Under the pieces are notes generated by a model, which saw nothing but the letters and a program-made list of their open reading frames with translations, was not told the DNA's origin and made no database searches. From NCBI GenBank assembly GCA_040755755.1, contig JBFLZW010000024.1, positions 5,388 through 69,387 on the forward strand: a stretch of 64,000 bases of DNA, written 5' to 3'. Shown piece after piece: positions 1-7,188 of this stretch. Both the position numbers and the translations under genes were made by a program. This DNA comes from a bacterium. Its GTDB lineage: Bacteria > SZUA-182 > DTGQ01. The first letter of the stretch is position 1. Each line of letters starts with the position of its first letter.

Positions 1-558
1 TGTGCCGGCACCTCGGCAGGGAAAGCGGACCTTACCGAAGGCTCCCAGGCTGTATCCGCCAGTCCCGAAGGGAAACCCTATTTTACCAAGGTCAATATCT
101 GGTACGAGTACAAGAACGAAAAGCTGAACCCGATTCCCTCTACCAATTATCATCAAGGAGAAATGCTGCCGGTTGGTACGAAAGTAACCATCAAGGAATG
201 CAGCGATAAAAAAATCCTGTTTGCCGATGATAGCACCAATACGGTCTACACCCTGGTGTATATAGCAAAGCATGGCCAGATGACGCCGGAGGAATTCTTC
301 GGCCATTATTTCTCCGAAGGAAATGTCATGGCTGAGGGTGGTGAATTTTCGAAATTTACTCCGGAGGAGCAAAGCAATATTAAAAGCGGTACACTGGCCG
401 AAGGGATGAGCAAGGAGGCAGTGCTCATGGCTTATGGGTATCCGCCTAAAATCAAAACACCCGATATATCGAACGATGTATGGACTTTTTGGAAAAACCG
501 CTTCGATACCACCGTGGTGACATTCCAGGATAATAAAATCGCGAACATCAAAGATTAA
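1..558 (+). CDS. BamE/SmpA-like domain protein, 5' end outside window
   Basis: The frame is open from base 1 to a TAA at 556-558, so the start lies before the window. The first in-frame Met (163) is inside the conserved domain and is not the start. The visible 185 residues align almost end to end with the C-terminal domain of the caspase-like protein that follows, and the last 45 nt of the two genes are identical, so they are recent tandem paralogues. The pattern L-x-E-G-M-S-K, then G-Y-P-P, then V-W-x-F-W and a final V-x-F-x-D-N-K-I-x-x-I recalls the BamE/SmpA/OmlA fold. The first residues read CAGTSAG, which could be the mature end of a lipoprotein, but this cannot be confirmed. An envelope role is inferred. 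Confidence 0.75.
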   Translation, partial: CAGTSAGKADLTEGSQAVSASPEGKPYFTKVNIWYEYKNEKLNPIPSTNYHQGEMLPVGTKVTIKECSDKKILFADDSTNTVYTLVYIAKHGQMTPEEFFGHYFSEGNVMAEGGEFSKFTPEEQSNIKSGTLAEGMSKEAVLMAYGYPPKIKTPDISNDVWTFWKNRFDTTVVTFQDNKIANIKD

Positions 559-595
559 CGTACCCTGCACAGTAAATACGCGGCCAGATCGCAAA

Positions 596-623
596 GGGCA
601 GGCACCAGACAGGGTGCCTGCCC
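596..623. terminator. GC-rich hairpin after the first gene
   Basis: Perfect 11-bp stem (596-606 with 613-623, GGGCAGGCACC and its complement) and a 6-nt loop, 38 nt after the stop of the first gene and 52 nt before the next start. No T-run follows, so it is a weak intrinsic terminator at best, or a 5' structure of the caspase-like gene. Confidence 0.4.
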
Positions 624-674
624 CTTGCCAGTTATGAGCATGAGAAATCCGGACAATAGAGAGGTGTCTGAGCG

Positions 675-2378
675 ATGAGGAAAACGGAGTCACCTGTAAG
701 CGCACTATACTATGCTGTCCTGATTTGTTTCGTATCCACATGCTGCTGCTTCTATTCAGCGGCTCAGGCCAGAGATCGGGACCTTTCCATATCCCCCCGG
801 GTTAATTCATCCTCTCAGCAGCAGGTTGCGAAGCAGGGTGAGTACTGGGCGCTCATTATCGGGATAAACAACTACGAAAACTGGGCTCTTTTGCAGACAG
901 CTCTTGCTGATGCCACCGCGGTTCGTGAGGTTTTAATTAAAAACTACGGGTTCTCTGAGAAAAAAACTGTCTTTCTGAAGGACCGGGAGGCTACCCGGCA
1001 GAATATTTTACGGGAATTCAGAAAGATGGTGGAAGTAATGAAGGAGGACGATTCCCTTTTCATCTATTATGCAGGTCACGGGTATTTGGACAAGCTCCTG
1101 AATGTAGGGTACTGGGTACCCTGTGACGGCAAGGCAACCGATATCAGCACCTTCATTCCCAACTCCACTATCCATGACCTTGTCAAGGCAGCCAAATCCA
1201 AACATATCTATTTAGTATCCGATTCCTGCTTCTCCGGCTCGCTCTTTTTACGGGCTGAAACTCCCTCCCCGGCTACCATCGATGATCGATACATCAAAAA
1301 ATATGGAGGGCTCAAGTCACGGCAGGTGTTATCATCAGGAAATATGGAGCCGGTATCGGATAGCGGCTATGATAACCACTCCATTTTTGCCTACTACTTC
1401 ATCAAGACCCTGAAGGAAAACCCGGACCCCTATCTTACCCCGATGGGGATTTTTGAAAGGCTGAAGGTCCCCATGGCCAGAAACGCCAACCAGATTCCAA
1501 TCTGCAAACCATTACAGGATGCCTATGATGAAGGCGGAGAATTCATTTTTGCAAACCTGGCCCTCAAAAACCATCCCGGTAAGCTTAGCCCTCTTCAACA
1601 GCCCCCCTCTTCGGATCTTGAGGTTGAATCGGAAAAAGAAAAGGTTCAGCAGGAAGCAGAGCAGCTCCAGCAGCAAAAGAAACAACTGGAGGAGTTGCGA
1701 AAAGCCCTGCTCGAACAAAAGGCCCTGATCAATGAGCAAAAAGGCGTGGCCGAAGAGAAGGCCAGGATTGAGCAGCAGCTCAAGGAAATTCAGCTCAAGC
1801 AGGGAGCTGTACCAGTCACCCCCGGACAGGTGAAACAGAAGACCGCATCGGTACAGCAGGAAACTATTTATCAGGTGCAAAAACCAATAGAGCCGGCAGC
1901 GGGGAAAACCTATTTTACCAGGGTCAATATCTGGTATGAGAAGCCGGACCAGATTCCTTCCACCAATTATCATCGAGGGGCTCGCCTGCCGGTTGGAACA
2001 AAAGTAACCATCAGGCAACAGAGCAATGGCAAAATCCGGTTTGCCGTTGATGGTGCCAGTACAGTCTATACCCTGGTATATATACCAAAACATGGCAGGA
2101 TGACGATGGAGGAATTCTTTAGCCATTATTTCTCCGAAGAGAATGTCATGGCCGAGGGTGGTAAATTTTCTCAATTTACGCCGGAGGAGCAAGATAACAT
2201 TAAACATGGCACCCTTGCCGAAGGGATGTGCAAGGAGGCAGTGCTCATGGCTTACGGGTATCCACCAAAACACAAAACACCTAATATATCCAATAACGTA
2301 TGGATCTTTTGGGAAAACAATCACAATAAGATCGTGGTGACATTCCAGGATAATAAAATCGCGAACATCAAAGATTAA
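675..2378 (+). CDS. secreted caspase-like (C14) peptidase with coiled coil and BamE-like C-terminal domain
   Basis: 567 residues. A hydrophobic signal segment (about 12-31) is followed by a caspase/metacaspase p20-like domain (about 55-295). His135 in YYAGHG and Cys185 in SDSCFSG form the expected catalytic dyad. Residues about 315-375 are a Glu/Gln/Lys-rich coiled coil. Residues about 415-567 repeat the BamE/SmpA-like domain of the preceding gene. Exported prokaryotic caspase-like proteins with accessory C-terminal domains are known, but their substrates are mostly unknown. The signal peptide and C-terminal domain suggest action in the periplasm or at the outer membrane. The ATG at 675 is followed directly by the signal sequence. 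A strong terminator follows the gene. Confidence 0.85.
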   Translation: MRKTESPVSALYYAVLICFVSTCCCFYSAAQARDRDLSISPRVNSSSQQQVAKQGEYWALIIGINNYENWALLQTALADATAVREVLIKNYGFSEKKTVFLKDREATRQNILREFRKMVEVMKEDDSLFIYYAGHGYLDKLLNVGYWVPCDGKATDISTFIPNSTIHDLVKAAKSKHIYLVSDSCFSGSLFLRAETPSPATIDDRYIKKYGGLKSRQVLSSGNMEPVSDSGYDNHSIFAYYFIKTLKENPDPYLTPMGIFERLKVPMARNANQIPICKPLQDAYDEGGEFIFANLALKNHPGKLSPLQQPPSSDLEVESEKEKVQQEAEQLQQQKKQLEELRKALLEQKALINEQKGVAEEKARIEQQLKEIQLKQGAVPVTPGQVKQKTASVQQETIYQVQKPIEPAAGKTYFTRVNIWYEKPDQIPSTNYHRGARLPVGTKVTIRQQSNGKIRFAVDGASTVYTLVYIPKHGRMTMEEFFSHYFSEENVMAEGGKFSQFTPEEQDNIKHGTLAEGMCKEAVLMAYGYPPKHKTPNISNNVWIFWENNHNKIVVTFQDNKIANIKD

Positions 2379-2395
2379 GGTACTTCGCTCAAGAA

Positions 2396-2423
2396 AAAAG
2401 GCGGGATTTTTATCCCGCCTTTT
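2396..2423. terminator. bidirectional rho-independent terminator
   Basis: Perfect 12-bp stem (2396-2407 with 2412-2423) around a TTTT loop. The stem begins with an A-tract and ends with a T-tract, so it can terminate in both directions. It lies between convergent genes, 18 nt after the caspase-like gene and 32 nt past the end of the minus-strand barrel gene. Confidence 0.9.
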
Positions 2424-2454
2424 CTGTTGTGGCAAGTAATGATGTCCAGAATTT

Positions 2455-2895
2455 CTAAAAGACAGCGAATATACTTGCAGTAAATTCGCAGGGTTTTATT
2501 TTTTCAGTTGTGGTAATATAATCAGTATGGTAGTAGTAATTATAATAATAACTGGTTTCAACCTTTCTCTCAAACTCTATTTCAGCCTGATAGAAAGATA
2601 ATTCAAACCCGAAGCCCACTTTTTTGGTTCTTAAAAATTCAACTCCGACAGCCGCGAACACTCCGGGTTTCGACCTATCGACGTAATCTCCGCTGGCTGC
2701 ATGATAGCTCAATCCAGCGCGGACATACGGGGAAACACTGATCCGGGGGATCGCGTATCGTACGTCAAGCTTAAGAGGAAAGTTTACAAAACTGGCATCC
2801 CCCGCGATAACCATGATGGGGCCAATTCCACCCCCAACTCCGAGACCAAAGTCGAACTGGACATAAGGATGGAATGAAACAGCTTCACGTTTCAT
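2455..2895 (-). CDS. outer-membrane beta-barrel protein, probably truncated at the N-terminus
   Basis: 146 residues of alternating hydrophobic/polar strands with Gly and aromatic residues (YVQFDFGLGVGGGIG, YVRAGLSYH), and a terminal Phe as in many outer-membrane barrels. No signal peptide is present. The only in-frame ATG directly abuts GGAGG, which is too close for normal initiation. Upstream the frame stays open for about 17 codons to a TGA without another good start. The gene may have lost its 5' end, or initiation may be unusual. It is third in a minus-strand series after two LPP20-type lipoprotein genes, separated from the nearer by 95 nt. Confidence 0.55.
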   Translation of the reverse strand: MKREAVSFHPYVQFDFGLGVGGGIGPIMVIAGDASFVNFPLKLDVRYAIPRISVSPYVRAGLSYHAASGDYVDRSKPGVFAAVGVEFLRTKKVGFGFELSFYQAEIEFERKVETSYYYNYYYHTDYITTTEKIKPCEFTASIFAVF

Positions 2896-2990
2896 CCTCC
2901 TTAACCATAGTGATTGATACGGTATTAATAAGAACCTCTCCTGTCATTGTAATCTTTTCCAGATCAAAAATTCAAGGTACTCCATTCACC

Positions 2991-5144
2991 CTAATTTTCA
3001 TGTATCCTGATCTCGGTAAAATCCTGCACCCAGGTCAGGGAGGAGAGATTTTGCATGCCGATGGACAAATCCCGCAGCCCTCGGGTATTTTCTTTTTCAA
3101 GGGAACAGAATGCCGCAGGATCTACCAGGGCGAACGGCTCGATAGAGGCTATGGCTTTAATCCTTTCGATGCCTGCCGGGCCTGAGACGGTTATGTTGAC
3201 CCCCCCGAATTCGGGTGACGGGATGGAATACGTTCTGCCACCCCTGATAAAATTATCCTTCTGCAGTGGATTGGGGAAAATTACCGTCAGTTTGCCGCTT
3301 GTCCCGATATCCAGCAGCGAAAGATAGCAATCCCTGTCCGATTTGACATACAAGGTAAGAGAATCTCCTGTCTTATAATCACTGCGGTCGGTCCATAGAT
3401 CAATGCTGAACTTGCGCTCCTCTTCCTCTGAAAAATACACTTTATCAAGCGTAAGGTCATAAGCGGGTGCGGTATCCTGATTCTGACTATGACCGCTTTT
3501 CGAATCAAGAGATTTGAGATCGGCACTATCGATGGAGTCCCTGGCGATAATGATCCTGGCTGTCGAGACGAGGGTCCCGTCATCCGTATCCACCAGTTTG
3601 GCATTGATTCGCAAGCCCTGGTCATAAAGCCAGTATACCCCTGAAAGGTAGTAGTCCGCTTTTAATGCCCTGGCTTTCTCCCGCAGGTCCCTGTCCCTGG
3701 CTTTGTCAGGGGAGCCTTCTTCGTCAATCACGACGAAACCATCCACTTTGGCCAGAGTTGTCCGCAGGTCAGATTCCAGAACCCTGCTGAGAATAAGCCT
3801 TTCTTCGCTCCTGGCCTCGGAAAAATCCAGGACTGCCACCTTGCTGCTGCTACTGCTGGCAGCAGCTCCGGCAGTAGTGGCATTCGTATATATTCTGGCT
3901 ATGACTTCTTCCACCAGCTTGACTATCCCCTCAGACCAGGGATATGCTTCGGGTTCTCTGGCCATATCCGCAATGAGAAGATCATAGGTGAATGTCGCCT
4001 TTTTCCCGCTCCCCTGCCCGCCGTCTTCAAGGTTAACCACTGCGGATATGGTATTCACCCGGTTCTTCGATTGATCGACCCGGTATACCTTTGATCTGGC
4101 TATGCCATTGGCATCGGTGATCACCCCGGCATCCAGCTCTCCGGTGGAAGAATCAAAGGCGAATTTCACCGGCATTCCGGCTATGGGGTATTGGTTCTTC
4201 CGGTCGCCCTCCTGACCTTCAAAAAGCACTTTGACTGCCAGATCCCTGGCCAGAGGACTGCCTGCAAACCCTTTCTGGTTATTTCCATCGACCGGGAAAA
4301 TCCGGATATTCGAGATAATGTTATCCAGCCTCCTTTTGCTATCGGCCAATGACTTTTCCCCATCCTGTATCCTTGCCTCAAGCTCCTGGCTCTTGAGGTC
4401 TGACTTATCTTTCCGGATTATCGAACGCTGCTTGAGCAGCACATGAAAGCTGTCCGCCATCGCATTTGCCTGCCGGTAGCTATCGAGGGCCTTGACCAGT
4501 TCCCTGTTATTTTCCTGCCCCAGGCCCGACGAATAGAGATTATGGATAGTCTCAAGACTGCTGATAATCTCGCCTTCCAACGCTCCTGCCGCCGTATCCC
4601 TCTCCAGGGTAGCCAGAGAATAATACCGCCTCTCCTGTTCACTATACCACCTTTCACTGATGGTCAGCCCGGCTATCTTAGTGTCTATCTTAACCTTTAT
4701 CTTCGATTCGACCCGCGACTCCAGGGAGGTGGAGTGGTGCTGACCGTGGATTCCTTTCGCTTCCTGCTGGAGAGAGGTTTCCCCCTGGAAAGAGGTTTCT
4801 TCGCCTGAAATCTCCATCTCTATCTGCTTGAGGAGGTCCATGCGCGCATCTTCATCTGCGGATGTGCTATCCTTATCTGATACGCCGACACCAGTGAGGT
4901 AAAAGGCATATGGGTATCTGATATCTTTCCGGGATACAACCCAGGATGGGGCGGTTTCTTTTACCCTGCGGATTGCGGCTGAAGATGGAGGTGGAGATTT
5001 AGGCGTTGATGCAGATGCAGGTGTGTTTGTGACCTGCTTTCCGGCTGTATCCGGTAACTGGCGATGAGCGCAGCCGGTAAGACAGGGCAGGAAAAAGCTG
5101 GTTACAAGGAATAAGAAGACAAGGAATATTGGGGTATTTTTCAT
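2991..5144 (-). CDS. LPP20-type lipoprotein with FlgO-like and DUF4384-like domains
   Basis: 717 residues with a lipoprotein signal peptide (lipobox LTGC near residue 25). An LPP20-like region follows (about 65-190, starting APSWVVSRKD). Residues about 430-545 (VAVLDF ... YYLSGVYWLYDQGLRINAKLVDTDDGTLV) resemble FlgO/CsgG-type envelope lipoproteins. The C-terminal part (about 575-690, DLWTDRSDYKTGDSLTLYVKS) matches DUF4384, a domain often linked to caspase-like or secreted kinase proteins. The shorter LPP20 lipoprotein gene lies upstream on the same strand. Between them sit a palindromic repeat element and a strong hairpin, so co-transcription is uncertain. The role is unknown; an outer-membrane-anchored scaffold is inferred from the domains. 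Confidence 0.85.
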   Translation of the reverse strand: MKNTPIFLVFLFLVTSFFLPCLTGCAHRQLPDTAGKQVTNTPASASTPKSPPPSSAAIRRVKETAPSWVVSRKDIRYPYAFYLTGVGVSDKDSTSADEDARMDLLKQIEMEISGEETSFQGETSLQQEAKGIHGQHHSTSLESRVESKIKVKIDTKIAGLTISERWYSEQERRYYSLATLERDTAAGALEGEIISSLETIHNLYSSGLGQENNRELVKALDSYRQANAMADSFHVLLKQRSIIRKDKSDLKSQELEARIQDGEKSLADSKRRLDNIISNIRIFPVDGNNQKGFAGSPLARDLAVKVLFEGQEGDRKNQYPIAGMPVKFAFDSSTGELDAGVITDANGIARSKVYRVDQSKNRVNTISAVVNLEDGGQGSGKKATFTYDLLIADMAREPEAYPWSEGIVKLVEEVIARIYTNATTAGAAASSSSSKVAVLDFSEARSEERLILSRVLESDLRTTLAKVDGFVVIDEEGSPDKARDRDLREKARALKADYYLSGVYWLYDQGLRINAKLVDTDDGTLVSTARIIIARDSIDSADLKSLDSKSGHSQNQDTAPAYDLTLDKVYFSEEEERKFSIDLWTDRSDYKTGDSLTLYVKSDRDCYLSLLDIGTSGKLTVIFPNPLQKDNFIRGGRTYSIPSPEFGGVNITVSGPAGIERIKAIASIEPFALVDPAAFCSLEKENTRGLRDLSIGMQNLSSLTWVQDFTEIRIHEN

Positions 5145-5160
5145 TCTGCCTGCTCTCTTT

Positions 5161-5193
5161 ATCCGCCTCTCCCCTTTACGGGGAGAGGCGGAT
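5161..5193. repeat. 14-bp perfect hairpin upstream of the DUF4384 lipoprotein gene
   Basis: Arms 5161-5174 (ATCCGCCTCTCCCC) and 5180-5193 are perfectly complementary around loop TTTAC. The hairpin sits 16 nt before the ATG of the minus-strand lipoprotein gene, so it would fold in its 5' leader near the ribosome binding site. The CTCCCC/GGGGAG core recurs near 57.6 and 57.9 kb. Confidence 0.75.
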
Positions 5194-5208
5194 ATTCATA
5201 TCTGAAGT

Positions 5209-5328
5209 GAATGGCACTTACATAAGAATTCGTAATTTTCCCGCAGAGACGCTCTGCGGGAGATCGTTTTCCCCTGTGCGCTTTGTGTCCTCTCTATATT
5301 ATAAGCTTGGCTTATGTAAGTGCCATTC
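5209..5328. mobile_element. 120-bp MITE-like element with 18-bp perfect terminal inverted repeats
   Basis: The left end GAATGGCACTTACATAAG (5209-5226) and its exact complement (5311-5328) bound 120 bp. An internal 8-bp hairpin (5240-5247 with 5253-5260, loop GACGC) lies next to the left end. The left end plus about 28 further bases recurs at 63908-63953. No coding capacity and no clear target duplication. It lies between the two LPP20-type lipoprotein genes. Confidence 0.8.
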
Positions 5329-5357
5329 TTTCTAAAGTGGCATCAGCAAGAACAGTT

Positions 5358-5996
5358 TTATTGCCCGGCTTTCTCTTCCCGCTTCTCCACCTCTTTTGAC
5401 AGCTCGTCATGTAATTTCCCGGCATTCTCCCTGACATAATCTTTGACCTTGGAGTTCAATTCCTTCGCCTTGTCAAGGTTTTGTTCGAACTCGTTCAGGT
5501 CGAGCATTGCTAACGAGAAGATCAGGCCCTGGTTTTCGGGCGACTCCCAATGATCAATTATTTGCACACCGGACAGGGTCATCGAGGAAACAGTCTTGAT
5601 TGCCTGTTCAACATGCTGCTCCTCACTTGTTTCGGAAAAATCACCCGCTGTGGTGGAGGCTGCATAATCCTTCATCAGTGAAGCTACGTAGGTCTCAAAT
5701 GTCTTGGCCACTTCGTTCCTGGCACGGTTATCCGCTGTGGAGCGAAGGAGAGAATAATTTTTTATGCCCGATGCCGAACCAACACCATAAAAAACTTTCT
5801 TGCCTCCATCCTGAAAGGCACCACTGCCTTTGGTTACCCATGGAGGGGATTCCACCTTTTTAAATCCAATAGTAGTTTCTGCCGGTTTGGCGACAGGTTC
5901 TCCCGTCTCTACTTTTTTCCCTGCGCATCCGCTGAAAACAACCAGGCATACAAGGCTCATAAGGATTGTTTTGTGCATCTGTTGCCGATCAAACAC
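5358..5996 (-). CDS. LPP20 family lipoprotein
   Basis: 212 residues. The GTG start at 5996 is preceded by AAGGAGG with an 8-nt gap, so it is preferred over the internal ATG six codons later. The signal peptide ends in lipobox FSGC near residue 23. The body (ESPPWVTKGSGAF ... FYGVGSA, and a Ser/Thr-rich region before WESPENQGLIFSLAMLDL) is typical of LPP20 lipoproteins. The C-terminus is Lys/Glu rich. A sequence-related, larger LPP20-type lipoprotein is encoded next on the same strand, so the two may work together in the outer membrane. No enzymatic residues are apparent. Confidence 0.85.
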   Translation of the reverse strand: MFDRQQMHKTILMSLVCLVVFSGCAGKKVETGEPVAKPAETTIGFKKVESPPWVTKGSGAFQDGGKKVFYGVGSASGIKNYSLLRSTADNRARNEVAKTFETYVASLMKDYAASTTAGDFSETSEEQHVEQAIKTVSSMTLSGVQIIDHWESPENQGLIFSLAMLDLNEFEQNLDKAKELNSKVKDYVRENAGKLHDELSKEVEKREEKAGQ

Positions 5997-6036
5997 TTTT
6001 TCAGCCTCCTTTTCTGCTCTCTTGGAGCGTTACCAG

Positions 6037-7173
6037 TTAGTCATTTTTGCAGTTATTACAGCTTATATTTGATACAGATCCCGGTACTTCGTACGGAGAT
6101 AAGAAATATATGGCATATGGCGCGGCGTTGATTTTTTCGCCAGTTACTCTCTGTACCAATTCCCGAGAAGTGAACTTTGCTCCGTGAATATGAATATGCT
6201 TTCGCAACCATTCCAGGAGAGGCGAAAAATCGCCATGCATGATATATTCCGGAAGAGTCGGAATGTCTTTTATCAAACGGTCATAGAATTGCAGAGCTAA
6301 TACATTTCCCAGCACATAGGTCGGAAAATACCCGAAAAACGCCGCTGACCAATGAACATCCTGGAGCACACCCAATGCATCGTTGGGTGGTGTGAGCCCT
6401 AAATAGGCTTTCATTTTCTCATTCCATAGCTCAGGTAAGTCTTTGACTTCAACTTCCAGGTCGAAACGGAGAAAAACATGAAGGTTGTAGGTGACTTCAT
6501 CAGCTTCGGTTCTGATATAGCCTAGGCGTACGACATTGACAGCCTGGTAAGCCTGTTCTATAGTTGCCTCTACCAGTTGATCGGGATAAAAGGACTTTAA
6601 AATCGGAAGAAAATACGTCCAGAATGCCCGGCTTCTGCCAATCACATTTTCCCAGAGGCGCGATTGGGATTCATGAACTGCCGTCGAGGCTCCTTTCGAT
6701 AATGGCGTTCGAGCGAGCGCCTCCGCAATCCCCTGTTCGTACAATGCGTGACCACATTCATGGACAGAGCTAAGGAAGGCTGAAGTAAATGAATTTTGGT
6801 CCAGCCATGTCGTAATTCTGACATCTTGGGGTGAGAATGCCACTGAAAAAGGATGGGCGGAAATATCCTGCCGTCCCCGGTTAAAGTCATAGCCAATCCT
6901 CTTGAGCACCGCTGTTCCAAATTTCCATTGAGCATCGACATCGAAAGCTCCTTGAAATAGAATACCTTGAACCGCATCCTGCTGTCGAGAAATCTGCTTT
7001 ATCAGCGGAACCAGTTCTGTTTTGAGAGCTTCAAAAATACCAGCCACGTCCGCGGTTTTCATTTCAGGTTCATACAGGTCCAATAACGGATCATAGATGT
7101 TCTCGGTATATCCCAGGCACTCGGCTTCCTCTGACGGGTAAGGACAACCAACAGGAATGAGGAGCATTGACAA
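6037..7173 (-). CDS. M32 (Taq-type) metallocarboxypeptidase lacking the N-terminal part
   Basis: 378 residues against about 500 usual for the family. The catalytic half is intact: HECGH zinc motif (His138, Glu139, His142), VHESQSRLWEN, and the IRTEADEVTYNLHVFLRF signature. About 135 N-terminal residues are missing. The reading frame runs into the end of the upstream M1-barrel gene with only a TTG start (7173), 16 nt from that gene's stop. M32 enzymes remove C-terminal residues from peptides in the cytoplasm. The shortened protein may be a pseudogene left by a deletion, or a re-initiated ORF; family knowledge favours decay because the helical N-terminal lobe contributes to the substrate groove. 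Confidence 0.8.
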   Translation of the reverse strand: MSMLLIPVGCPYPSEEAECLGYTENIYDPLLDLYEPEMKTADVAGIFEALKTELVPLIKQISRQQDAVQGILFQGAFDVDAQWKFGTAVLKRIGYDFNRGRQDISAHPFSVAFSPQDVRITTWLDQNSFTSAFLSSVHECGHALYEQGIAEALARTPLSKGASTAVHESQSRLWENVIGRSRAFWTYFLPILKSFYPDQLVEATIEQAYQAVNVVRLGYIRTEADEVTYNLHVFLRFDLEVEVKDLPELWNEKMKAYLGLTPPNDALGVLQDVHWSAAFFGYFPTYVLGNVLALQFYDRLIKDIPTLPEYIMHGDFSPLLEWLRKHIHIHGAKFTSRELVQRVTGEKINAAPYAIYFLSPYEVPGSVSNISCNNCKND

Positions 7174-7188
7174 GGAATTGAACCCGGG

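Noticed and set aside
1512-2435. 307-codon minus-strand frame opposite the caspase-like gene
   Set aside because: It is the antisense of a clearly coding frame, Leu/Phe-rich from the coiled-coil codons, with no family resemblance.
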